A stretch of DNA of 64,000 nucleotides, taken from Actinacidiphila rubida. Its GTDB lineage: Bacteria; Actinomycetota; Actinomycetes; Streptomycetales; Streptomycetaceae. Below, piece after piece: positions 10,298-20,012 of the stretch. The position numbers and the translations under genes are program-made. The stretch lies in contig NZ_FODD01000008.1 of assembly GCF_900110255.1 (NCBI RefSeq), positions 186,001 through 250,000 on the forward strand. The letters run 5' to 3'. The notes beneath the pieces are model-generated. The model was not told the DNA's origin and ran no database searches. It saw nothing but the letters and a program-made list of their open reading frames with translations. Position 1 is the stretch's first letter, and each line of letters opens with the position of its first letter.

Positions 10298-10426
10298 GTT
10301 AGCTCTCCGCCCCGGACCCGTTCCTCCCCCGCGCCGCCGCGCGCCTCGTCCGGCCCGGCCCGTCGCGCCGGGCGGGCGCACGCGGCCAAGGCCCCGGCGG
10401 GGGCGTGGGGATAGAGTGAGGGCCGC

Positions 10427-10522
10427 ACACGCGGGAGCCCGGGCGGACCGGGCTGAGAGGGCGGCTGGCCGGCTGCCGACCGTACGAACCTGATCCGGGT
10501 CATGCCGGCGAAGGGAGAGCAC
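10427..10522 (+). promoter_or_regulatory. TPP riboswitch (THI element)
   Basis: The conserved THI-box parts are present in order: GGGAGCCC near 10433, the GGGCTGAGAGGGC pyrimidine-sensing motif (about 10457-10469), and ACCTGATCCGGGTCATGCC (about 10487-10507) for pyrophosphate binding. The closing helix ends in GAAGGGAGAGC, a Shine-Dalgarno-like run 7-13 nt before the thiO ATG. The ribosome binding site is thus part of the aptamer closing stem or directly next to it. This points to translational control by thiamine pyrophosphate of thiO-thiS-thiG. Confidence 0.95.
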
Positions 10523-10528
10523 AGGCGT

Positions 10529-12833
<2,305 letters not shown>

Positions 12834-12933
12834 CCTGCGGGCGAGCGGCGGCCGAGGTCACGGAAATGTTCCGGAACGCCACGGGTGCGGTACAGAGCGG
12901 GCGCGTACCGCCGGATGGGGCAACTCGGACTCG

Positions 12934-12950
12934 TAGAATCGGGCGTCGTG
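12934..12950 (+). promoter_or_regulatory. Probable leaderless promoter of the PASTA kinase gene
   Basis: TAGAAT at 12934-12939 lies 8 nt before the GTG at 12948. No ribosome binding site precedes the GTG. Confidence 0.45.
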
Positions 12951-14993
12951 GACATCAGCGTGCAGGACCCGCTTGTCGGGCAGGTGCTCGACGGGCGGTA
13001 CCGGGTCGAGGGCCGCGTCGCCGTCGGCGGGATGGCCACGGTCTACCGGGCCGTGGACACCCGGCTCGACCGCGTGCTGGCGCTGAAGGTGATGCACCCC
13101 GCGCTGGCCGCGGACACCGGTTTCGTGGAGCGGTTCATCCGCGAGGCCAAGGCGGTCGCACGACTGGCGCACCCGAACGTGGTGGGCGTCTTCGACCAGG
13201 GGCAGGACGGCGCGTACGTCTACCTGGCGATGGAGTACGTGGCCGGCTGCACCCTGCGCGACGTGCTCAAGGAGCGCGGCGCGCTCCAGCCGCGGGCGGC
13301 CCTGGACATCCTGGAACCGGTGCTCGCCGCGCTCGGCGCCGCGCACCGCGCGGGCCTGGTCCACCGCGACATGAAGCCGGAGAACGTCCTGATAGGGGAC
13401 GACGGCCGGGTGAAGGTCGCCGACTTCGGCCTGGTGCGGGCCGTCGACACGCAGACCAGCGCGTCGACGGGCGCGCTGCTGGGCACCGTCTCGTACCTCG
13501 CGCCGGAGCAGATCGGGCACGGCACGGTGGACCAGCGCAGTGACGTGTACGCGTGCGGCCTGGTGCTCTACGAGATGCTGACCGGCCGCAAGCCCTACCC
13601 CGGCGACACCCCGATGAAGGTGATCTACCAGCACCTCAACGAGGACGTGCCGGCCCCCTCGGCGCTCGTGCCGTCGGTGGCGCCGGGTCTGGACGCGCTG
13701 GTGGCACGGGCCTCCGCCCGGCCCCCGCAGGAGCGGCCGGCGGACGCGGTGGAGATGCTCGCCGAGGTGCGTGCGGTGCGCGCCGGGCTGACCCCCGACC
13801 AGCTGGACGGGCGGCCCGGGGACCCGCGCGCCGCCGCGGCGTTCGCGGCGGGCGCCGCGGGCGGGGACGACGAGGGCACCGTGCAGATGCGGCTGCGGGC
13901 GGCCGCGGCCGACCCGGTGCCGGCCGGCTCGGAGGAGCTGACCAGCGTGGTGCCGCTGCCCGTGACGGGCGGCACGGGTGTCGCGGGCGGCACGGATGTC
14001 ACTGGGGTCGCCGGGGAGCACGGCGCCGCTCAGGACCCGCTCGACCGCACGAGCCGGCTGGTGATGCCGGCGCCCGTCCGCGACGAGCCGGAGCACGCCG
14101 CGCCCCCGGTGCGGCGCGGCCGCCGCGGCCCGCTGGCCCTGCTCGTGGCGCTGCTGGTCGTCCTCGGTGTCGCCGGGGGCGTCTGGTACATCAGCGACGG
14201 CCAGTTCACCAAGGTGCCGGGCGTGCTCGCGCTGCCGCAGGCACAGGCCCAGCAGAAGCTCTCCTCGGCCGGCCTCGGCACCAAGGTGAAGCAGGCGTTC
14301 TCGCTGACCGTGCCGCGCGGCAACGTGATCTCGACCGATCCCGCGCCGGGCCGGCGGGTCCGCTCCAACGCCACGGTGACGCTGACGGTGTCCAAGGGCC
14401 CGCAGGTGGTGCGCGTCCCCGACGTGACGGGGAAGTCCCTGGACGACGCGCGGCGGGCGCTCACCTCGGCGGGCCTGACGCCGGGCACGGTCACGCGCGT
14501 GTTCAGCTCCGACGTGCCCAACGGCCAGGTGGTGTCCACCGATCCGGCGGGTGCCGCGGACCGCGCGCCGGACAGTCCGGTGGCGCTCACGGTCTCGCGC
14601 GGCGAGCCGGTGGAGGTCCCGGACGTCGTCGGCGACTCGGTGGCCGACGCGCAGCAGCAACTGGAGGACGCGGGCCTGAAGGTGGTCCTGGCGCCCGGCA
14701 AGGTGTTCTCGGACAAGGCCGACCCGGACAGCGTGGCGCTGGAGTCCCCCGGCGCGGGCGACCAGGCCGGCACCGGCGACACGGTGACGCTCACCGTCTC
14801 GAAGGGCCAGCAGATGGTGGACGTGCCGGACGTGAAGGGCAAGCACGCGGACGAGGCGAAGCAGATCCTCCAGGACGCCGGGTTCGACGTACGGGTGATC
14901 ACCGTGTTCTTCGGCGACACCGTGTTCAGCGAGTCACCGGACGGCGGCGGCCAGGCCCCCAAGGGCGCCACCATCACCCTCTGGGTGCGCTGA
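12948..14993 (+). CDS. PASTA-domain Ser/Thr protein kinase (PknB type)
   Basis: The protein (681 aa) is a membrane kinase that senses peptidoglycan fragments or lipid II. The cytoplasmic kinase domain (residues 14-270) has the P-loop GRVAVGGMATVY, catalytic K47, HRDMKPEN (H139, D141, K143) and DFG at 159-161. A juxtamembrane linker of about 110 residues follows. One membrane segment (GPLALLVALLVVLGVAGGVW) leads to four consecutive PASTA repeats, each ending in a VTLTVSKG-like strand. HRDMKPEN replaces the usual HRDLKPEN. The GTG at 12948 is chosen because the sequence conserved in the family starts there and a TAGAAT box sits 8 nt upstream; an in-frame ATG at 12915 would add a non-conserved stretch. 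The stop abuts the next start with no gap. Confidence 0.95.
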   Translation: MDISVQDPLVGQVLDGRYRVEGRVAVGGMATVYRAVDTRLDRVLALKVMHPALAADTGFVERFIREAKAVARLAHPNVVGVFDQGQDGAYVYLAMEYVAGCTLRDVLKERGALQPRAALDILEPVLAALGAAHRAGLVHRDMKPENVLIGDDGRVKVADFGLVRAVDTQTSASTGALLGTVSYLAPEQIGHGTVDQRSDVYACGLVLYEMLTGRKPYPGDTPMKVIYQHLNEDVPAPSALVPSVAPGLDALVARASARPPQERPADAVEMLAEVRAVRAGLTPDQLDGRPGDPRAAAAFAAGAAGGDDEGTVQMRLRAAAADPVPAGSEELTSVVPLPVTGGTGVAGGTDVTGVAGEHGAAQDPLDRTSRLVMPAPVRDEPEHAAPPVRRGRRGPLALLVALLVVLGVAGGVWYISDGQFTKVPGVLALPQAQAQQKLSSAGLGTKVKQAFSLTVPRGNVISTDPAPGRRVRSNATVTLTVSKGPQVVRVPDVTGKSLDDARRALTSAGLTPGTVTRVFSSDVPNGQVVSTDPAGAADRAPDSPVALTVSRGEPVEVPDVVGDSVADAQQQLEDAGLKVVLAPGKVFSDKADPDSVALESPGAGDQAGTGDTVTLTVSKGQQMVDVPDVKGKHADEAKQILQDAGFDVRVITVFFGDTVFSESPDGGGQAPKGATITLWVR

Positions 14994-15887
14994 GTGGGTC
15001 CGGGCGCCAAGGGAGCGGGGACGGCGGCGGTGCCGCGCAACCCGGTGGGCAGCCACGTGCCGGTGGCGGGCGGCCTGGCAGCCAAGGGCCTCGGGTACGC
15101 GGCGGAGATCGGCGCCGAGTGCGTCCAGGTCTTCGTGGCCAACCCGCGCGGCTGGGCGACGGGGCCGGGCGACCCGGCGCAGGACGAGGCGTTCCGCACC
15201 CGGTGCGCGGATCTGGGCGTCCCCGCCTACGTGCACGCGCCGTACCTGATCAACTTCGGCTCGCACACGCCCGCGACGGTGGACCTGTCGGTGGCCTCGC
15301 TGCGGCACTCGCTGCGCCGCGGCCGGCAGATCGGGGCGCTCGGCGTGGTGGTCCACACCGGCTCGGCGACCGGCGGGCGGGAGCGGGTGACCGCGCTGGC
15401 GCAGATACGCGAGCGCGTGCGGCCGCTGCTGGCGGAGCTGACGCACGACGACGATCCGTGGCTGCTGCTGGAGCCGACGGCCGGGCAGGGCGCGTCGATC
15501 TGCTCGCTCGCCGAAGACCTCGGCCCCTACCTGGACGCCCTGGACCGGCATCCACGGCTGGGCGTGTGCCTGGACACCTGCCATGCGTTCGCCGCGGGCC
15601 ACGACCTGGCGGCGCCGGACGGGCCGGCCCGGCTGCTGGACGAGCTGACCGCGGTGGCGGGCGAGGGCAGGCTGAAGCTGGTGCACGCGAACGACAGCAG
15701 GGCGGGCTGCGGGTCCCGGCTGGACCGGCACGCGAACATCGGTTCCGGCGCCATCGGCCCCGAGGCGTTCCGCGGGCTGCTGCACCACCCGGCGACGGCG
15801 GGCGTGCCGTTCGTCATCGAGACGCCGGGCGGCCAGGAGGGCCACACGTCCGACATCAAGCTGCTCAAGGACCTGCGCCTGGCGTAG
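14994..15887 (+). CDS. nfo: Deoxyribonuclease IV (AP endonuclease, Nfo family)
   Basis: This TIM-barrel enzyme (297 aa) cleaves DNA 5' to abasic sites in base excision repair, using three metal ions bound by His, Glu and Asp residues. Family motifs are NPVGSHVPVAGGL, VQVFVANPRGW, YVHAPYLINFGSHT, VVVHTGSATG, LLLEPTAGQG, GVCLDTCHAFAAGHD, HANDSRAGCGSRLDRHANIGSGAIG and FVIETPG. The GTG at 14994 directly follows the TGA of the kinase gene (TGA-GTG), so expression is probably coupled to the kinase. It ends next to a convergent gene with no intervening base. Confidence 0.94.
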   Translation: MGPGAKGAGTAAVPRNPVGSHVPVAGGLAAKGLGYAAEIGAECVQVFVANPRGWATGPGDPAQDEAFRTRCADLGVPAYVHAPYLINFGSHTPATVDLSVASLRHSLRRGRQIGALGVVVHTGSATGGRERVTALAQIRERVRPLLAELTHDDDPWLLLEPTAGQGASICSLAEDLGPYLDALDRHPRLGVCLDTCHAFAAGHDLAAPDGPARLLDELTAVAGEGRLKLVHANDSRAGCGSRLDRHANIGSGAIGPEAFRGLLHHPATAGVPFVIETPGGQEGHTSDIKLLKDLRLA

Positions 15888-16502
15888 CTACAGTTCGGGC
15901 CCGTCGCCGGGCTCCTCCTGGTAGGAGTAGCGCTGCTCGCCCCACGGGTCGCCGATGTTGTGGTACCCGCGCTCCTCCCAGAAGCCGCGGCGGTCGGCGG
16001 TCATGTACTCCACGCCGCGCACCCACTTCGGGCCCTTCCAGGCGTAGAGGCGGGGCACCACCAGCCGTGCCGGGAAGCCGTGCTCGACGGTCAGCGGCGC
16101 ACCGCCCTTGTGGGTGGCGAATATCGACTTGTCGTCGAGGAAGTCCTCGATGCGCAGGTTGGACGAGAAGCCGTACTCGGCCCACACCATGACGTGGGTG
16201 ACGTCGTCGGCGGGCGGCGCGAGCTTGACCACCGTGGAGGTGGACACGCCGCCCCACTCGACGCCGAGCATCGAGAACTTGGTGACGCAGTGGAAGTCGG
16301 CCACGACGCTGGCGTACGGGAGCGCGGAGAACTCCTCGTGGTTCCAGCAGGTCTTGTCGCCGTCCGCGGTGGCCCCGAACACCCGGAACTCCCAGCGGTC
16401 GGGCTTGAAGCGCGGCACCGGGCCGTAGTGGGTGACCGGCCAGCCCCGCTGGATCCGCTGGCCCGGGGGCAGCTCCCCCTCACGACGCTCGGACTGGCCC
16501 AT
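15888..16502 (-). CDS. Sulfite oxidase-like molybdopterin oxidoreductase
   Basis: The protein (204 aa) is a single-domain molybdopterin-binding enzyme of the sulfite oxidase/YedY fold. The likely molybdenum-ligating cysteine is C72 in VADFHCVTKFS. Other conserved parts are ARLVVPRLYAWKGPKWVRGVEYM and the C-terminal NIGDPWGEQRYSYQEE. It has no signal peptide and no haem or dimerisation domain, unlike full sulfite oxidases, so a cytoplasmic reductase of unknown substrate is likely. The ATG at 16502 has a GGAGG sequence only 1 nt away, which is poor spacing, so the start is tentative. It converges on nfo with abutting stop codons and is divergent from bfr. Confidence 0.85.
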   Translation of the reverse strand: MGQSERREGELPPGQRIQRGWPVTHYGPVPRFKPDRWEFRVFGATADGDKTCWNHEEFSALPYASVVADFHCVTKFSMLGVEWGGVSTSTVVKLAPPADDVTHVMVWAEYGFSSNLRIEDFLDDKSIFATHKGGAPLTVEHGFPARLVVPRLYAWKGPKWVRGVEYMTADRRGFWEERGYHNIGDPWGEQRYSYQEEPGDGPEL

Positions 16503-16690
16503 GCCTCCATGGTGACAGACCTGACGCAGTGCTTCCGACCCGGCCACGGAACGTGATCCTCCACTTACTGGATCGAATCGGGGCGCGGTGGAAGGATGCG
16601 GGCGACACCTGCCACACCCCGACGGCACCACCACGTGCGGCACCCACCCCCACGTCCAAGCACGTAAGCACCCGGAAGGACGGCGCTGCC

Positions 16691-17179
16691 ATGCAGGGCG
16701 ACCCCGAGGTCCTCGAGTTCCTCAACGAACAGCTGACCGGCGAGCTGACCGCGATCAACCAGTACTTCCTGCACTCGAAGATGCAGGACAACTTCGGCTG
16801 GGTGAAGCTCGCGCGCTACACCCGGTCCGAGTCGTTCGACGAGATGCGGCACGCGGAGCTGATCACCGACCGCATCCTGCTGCTGGAGGGCCTGCCCAAC
16901 TACCAGCGGCTCTTCCACGTCCGCGTCGGGCAGACGGTCACCGAGATGTTCCAGGCGGACAAGCAGGTCGAGGTCGAGGCGATCGACCGGCTGCGCCGCG
17001 GCATCGAGATCATGCGCGCCAAGGGCGACGTCACCTCGGCCAACATCTTCGAGTCGATCCTCGCCGACGAGGAGCACCACATCGACTACCTCGACACCCA
17101 GCTCGACCTGATCGAGAAGCTGGGCGAGCCCCTGTACATCGCCCAGCAGATCGAGCAGCCGGACGGCGACGGGGACTAG
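16691..17179 (+). CDS. bfr: Bacterioferritin
   Basis: Bfr (162 aa) assembles into a 24-mer that oxidises and stores iron. It has the normal length and motifs: QLTGELTAINQYFLHSKM, SESFDEMRHAELITDRILLLEGLPN with the haem-ligating M52, and the ferroxidase-centre residues E18, E51, H54, E94 and EEHH near 127-130. The ATG at 16691 has GGAAGGA about 11 nt upstream. A bacterioferritin-associated ferredoxin gene converges on it 29 bp downstream, giving a store-and-release pair. Confidence 0.95.
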   Translation: MQGDPEVLEFLNEQLTGELTAINQYFLHSKMQDNFGWVKLARYTRSESFDEMRHAELITDRILLLEGLPNYQRLFHVRVGQTVTEMFQADKQVEVEAIDRLRRGIEIMRAKGDVTSANIFESILADEEHHIDYLDTQLDLIEKLGEPLYIAQQIEQPDGDGD

Positions 17180-17208
17180 GGGCGGAGACTGGGCGGCGGG
17201 GGCGAAGA

Positions 17209-17526
17209 CTAGGCGGCGGGGGCGAGCGGCACGATCGGCGCCACCGGGACGACCGGCGCGACGGGAGCCGCGCTGGGCTCGGGGGCCGTGGCGGGAGCGT
17301 CGGGCCCGGCGGGCGCCTGCGCGGGCGACGTGGCCGCGGGCTCCAAACGGTCGCGGGTGGCGCAGCCCGAGCCGCGGCCCAGCAGCGCCTGGATCCGCTT
17401 CACGCAGGACCCGCAGTCCGTCCCCGCCTTGCAGGCGGAGGCTATCTGCCGGGGAGTGCAACGGCCGCTGTCGGCGTGCTGCCTGACCTGCTGCTCGGTG
17501 ATGCCGAAGCAGGAGCACACGTACAC
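17209..17526 (-). CDS. bfd: Bacterioferritin-associated ferredoxin, (2Fe-2S)-binding
   Basis: The N-terminal 50 residues are a BFD-like [2Fe-2S] domain: MYVCSCFGITEQQV supplies two Cys (C4, C6) and CKAGTDCGSCV supplies two more. In other bacteria Bfd reduces and releases iron stored in bacterioferritin. After about residue 60 comes an Ala/Pro/Val-rich tail (repeated VAP and APxxP units) that is absent from classical 64-aa Bfd proteins. The GTG at 17526 has GGAAGG upstream. A DtxR/IdeR-type iron box precedes it, so it is probably induced when iron is scarce. It converges with bfr. Confidence 0.85.
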   Translation of the reverse strand: MYVCSCFGITEQQVRQHADSGRCTPRQIASACKAGTDCGSCVKRIQALLGRGSGCATRDRLEPAATSPAQAPAGPDAPATAPEPSAAPVAPVVPVAPIVPLAPAA

Positions 17527-17558
17527 GCGGTCACCGCCTTCCGGGGGCCCTGGGGGAC

Positions 17559-17577
17559 TGAGGTAACCCTTACCTTA
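17559..17577 (-). promoter_or_regulatory. Putative DtxR/IdeR-type (DmdR) iron box upstream of bfd
   Basis: On the minus strand the 19-mer TAAGGTAAGGGTTACCTCA matches the IdeR/DmdR consensus TTAGGTTAGGCTAACCTAA at 14 of 19 positions. It is centred about 40 nt upstream of the bfd start, where it would overlap the promoter. It would repress bfd when iron is sufficient. Confidence 0.5.
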
Positions 17578-17680
17578 CCTGGGCCCGGAACGGGCGAACA
17601 GCACCGAGGGGGGCGAAGGGGTGTGATCCGCGCCCCTTCGGCGCGGGCGGCCGTGTTCAGGTCACCACTCGGCGCGCCGC

Positions 17681-18328
17681 TCAGCGCGCCGCGGTGAGGC
17701 GTTCCGCGAGTTCCGTCAGGCTGCCGACGCGCCAGTCCGCGGTCAGCGCCACCTCGGAGTCGTCGGCCCACAGGTACCCCCACGGCCCGCGCCGCAGATG
17801 CGCGGCCTGCAGCCCGGCGGCCTTCGCCGGGAAGACGTCCCTGACGGGGTGGTCCCCGACGTAGAGGATCTCGTGCGCCTCGCAGGCGGCCGCCCCGACG
17901 ACCTGGGCGAAGAAGAGCGGGTCGGGCTTGGCCACACCCCACTCGCCGGACGTGGCGATGGCATGGGCGGGCAGGTCGAGATCGCGCAGCAGCTCCCCGG
18001 TGCGGGCGGTCTGGTTGCCGGCCACGACGACCCGCAGCCCGGCGGCGCGCAGCGCCTGGAGCGCCGGGCGGGCGTCCGGGTAGAGGTCGCCGTCGTCGAG
18101 CCGCTCGCCCCGGCCGGCCGCCTCCATGGCCGCGCGTTCCGCGGCGATGTCGATGCCCGGCCGGATCAGGCGCAGGGCGTCCGCACTGTCGCGGCCCTGC
18201 GCGACGACGGCGCCGACCAGCGCCGACACCGTGTGCGGCGGGACGCCGAGCCAGTCGGCCCACATCGTCCAGAGGCGGCTGTCGTGGACCAGGGTCTCGC
18301 CGATGTCGAAGGCCACAGCGCGGATCAC
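17681..18328 (-). CDS. HAD-family hydrolase
   Basis: This 215-aa phosphatase-like protein has the HAD core: motif I FDIGETL with the nucleophile D8 (the second Asp of the usual DxD is Gly, as in the DIGET variant of the family), motif II VVVAGNQTA, a lysine in GVAKPDPLFF (motif III) and motif IV VGDHPVRDV. The cap is a small helical insert (about residues 17-80). The substrate is unknown. Its start at 18328 is preceded by GTGATCCGC without a strong ribosome binding site. It lies downstream of the DAHP synthase on the same strand, after a strong terminator. Confidence 0.85.
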   Translation of the reverse strand: MIRAVAFDIGETLVHDSRLWTMWADWLGVPPHTVSALVGAVVAQGRDSADALRLIRPGIDIAAERAAMEAAGRGERLDDGDLYPDARPALQALRAAGLRVVVAGNQTARTGELLRDLDLPAHAIATSGEWGVAKPDPLFFAQVVGAAACEAHEILYVGDHPVRDVFPAKAAGLQAAHLRRGPWGYLWADDSEVALTADWRVGSLTELAERLTAAR

Positions 18329-18415
18329 GCGGGGAGCCTACCCGCGCCGGGCCGCCGCCCACCGCTGCCGTACGGGTGGGCTCGCCGCGGCCGGCGTGGC
18401 GCGGGGCGCAACGCG

Positions 18416-18452
18416 CGCGGGGCGGGGGTCACCGGGTGACCCCCGCCCCGCG
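18416..18452 (-). terminator. Strong hairpin terminator after the DAHP synthase gene
   Basis: CGGGGCGGGGGTCACC (18418-18433) is followed after one base by its exact reverse complement (18435-18450), extendable by two pairs outward. It begins 18 bp after the DAHP synthase stop. No T tract is present. Confidence 0.75.
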
Positions 18453-18470
18453 GGGACGAACGCGCAGGGG

Positions 18471-19820
18471 CTACTGGCCCCGGTACATCTCGGCGACGAG
18501 GAACGCCAGGTCCAGCGACTGGCTGCGGTTGAGGCGCGGGTCGCAGGCGGTCTCGTAGCGCTGGTGGAGGTCGTCGACGAAGATCTCGTCGCCGCCGCCG
18601 ACGCACTCGGTGACGTCGTCGCCGGTGAGCTCGACGTGGATGCCGCCGGGGTGGGTGCCCAGGCCGTGGTGGACCTCGAAGAAGCCCTTGACCTCGTCGA
18701 GCACGTCGTCGAAGCGCCGGGTCTTGTGCCCGGAGGCGGCCTCGAAGGTGTTGCCGTGCATCGGGTCGCTGACCCAGGCGACCTGCGCGCCGGACGCGGT
18801 GACCTTCTCGACCAGGGTCGGCAGCTTGTCGCGGACCTTGTCGGCGCCCATGCGGACGATGAACGTCAGCCGGCCGGGCTCGCGGTCGGGGTCGAGCCGG
18901 TCGATGTACGTCAGGGCCTCCTCGGGCGTGGTGCCCGGGCCCAGCTTGATGCCGATCGGGTTGCTGATGCGGGACGCGAACTCGATGTGCGCGCCGTCCA
19001 GCTGCCGGGTCCGCTCACCGATCCACACCATGTGGCCCGAGACGTCGTACAGCTTGCCGGTCCGCGAGTCGGTCCGGGTCAGCGCCGTCTCGTAGTCGAG
19101 CAGCAGGGCCTCGTGGGAGGAGAAGAACTCCACCGTGCGGAACTCGGCGGGGTCGGTGCCGCAGGCCGCCATGAAGTTCAGCGCGTTGTCGATCTCCCGG
19201 GCCAGCGCCTCGTAGCGCTGGCCGGACGGGGAGGACTTCACGAAGTCCTGGTTCCAGGCGTGCACCTGCCGCAGGTCGGCGTAGCCGCCGGTGGTGAAGG
19301 CCCGCACCAGGTTCAGCGTGGACGCGGACGCGTGGTACATCCGCTTGAGCCGCTGCGGGTCCGGGATGCGCGCGTCGGCGGTGAACTCGAAGCCGTTCAC
19401 CGAGTCGCCGCGGTACGTGGGCAGCGTCACGCCGTCGCGGGTCTCGGTCGGCTTGGAGCGCGGCTTGCTGTACTGCCCGGCGATCCGCCCGACCTTCACG
19501 ACCGGCACGGACGCGGCGTAGGTGAGCACCGCGCCCATCTGCAGCAGCGTCTTCAGCTTGTTCCGGATCTGGTCGGCGCCGACGGCGTCGAACGCCTCCG
19601 CGCAGTCGCCGCCCTGGAGCAGGAACGCCTCACCCTTGGCCACCGCGCCCATACGGGCGCGCAGCTGGTCGCACTCCCCGGCGAACACGAGCGGCGGATA
19701 CGAGGCGAGCTCGGCGGTCACATCGCGCAGAGCATCGGTGTCGGGCCACTCGGGCTGCTGCGCCGCGGGAAGGGAGTGCCAGGTGTTGCCACCGGCGAGG
19801 AGTTCTGCGTTCACGGTCAC
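18471..19820 (-). CDS. Class II 3-deoxy-7-phosphoheptulonate (DAHP) synthase
   Basis: The enzyme (449 aa) condenses phosphoenolpyruvate and erythrose 4-phosphate, the first step of the shikimate pathway. The class II (plant/actinobacterial, AroA-II) signatures are clear: FAGECDQLRARM, FLLQGGDCAEAF, VKVGRIAGQYSKPRSKPTE, SSHEALLLDYE, HMVWIGERTRQLDGAHIEFASRISNPIGIKLGP, PMHGNTF and GIHVELTGDDVTECVGG. The GTG at 19820 is preceded by TAACCT with 7 nt spacing and no ribosome binding site; GTG at 19814 is the alternative. The fused anthranilate synthase gene lies 3 kb away, so the window carries both the entry to aromatics and the entry to tryptophan. It is sometimes called aroH in Streptomyces. Confidence 0.96.
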   Translation of the reverse strand: MTVNAELLAGGNTWHSLPAAQQPEWPDTDALRDVTAELASYPPLVFAGECDQLRARMGAVAKGEAFLLQGGDCAEAFDAVGADQIRNKLKTLLQMGAVLTYAASVPVVKVGRIAGQYSKPRSKPTETRDGVTLPTYRGDSVNGFEFTADARIPDPQRLKRMYHASASTLNLVRAFTTGGYADLRQVHAWNQDFVKSSPSGQRYEALAREIDNALNFMAACGTDPAEFRTVEFFSSHEALLLDYETALTRTDSRTGKLYDVSGHMVWIGERTRQLDGAHIEFASRISNPIGIKLGPGTTPEEALTYIDRLDPDREPGRLTFIVRMGADKVRDKLPTLVEKVTASGAQVAWVSDPMHGNTFEAASGHKTRRFDDVLDEVKGFFEVHHGLGTHPGGIHVELTGDDVTECVGGGDEIFVDDLHQRYETACDPRLNRSQSLDLAFLVAEMYRGQ

Positions 19821-19833
19821 ACGAACCAGGTTA
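19821..19833 (-). promoter_or_regulatory. Probable leaderless promoter of the DAHP synthase gene
   Basis: On the minus strand TAACCT (19833-19828) lies 7 nt before the GTG at 19820. No ribosome binding site is present. The -35 region is weak. Confidence 0.4.
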
Positions 19834-20012
19834 AGGGTTCGCCTGGCGTGATCTTCTCTCGGCCCAGTGGGTGAGACATCGCGTCCGAAACCCATGGTGT
19901 CAACGGAACGTCAGACACGGCTGATAGCGTCTGCGCCTTCGGAGGCGATCACCGTCCGGGAGATCGCCAAGGGGAGGGCGCGCCCCAGGCGTGCCGGAGA
20001 GCCAGGGGCAAG

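Noticed and set aside
10502..10528. Upstream ATG at 10502 as the thiO start
   Set aside because: It lies within the TPP riboswitch core; the ribosome binding site fits the ATG at 10529.
12885..12947. Extended PASTA kinase start at 12885 or 12915
   Set aside because: The extra sequence is not kinase-like, and the TAGAAT box would lie inside the coding region.
16565..17518. Long minus-strand frame opposite bacterioferritin
   Set aside because: It is antisense to a clear bfr gene and its composition follows the reverse complement of bfr codons.
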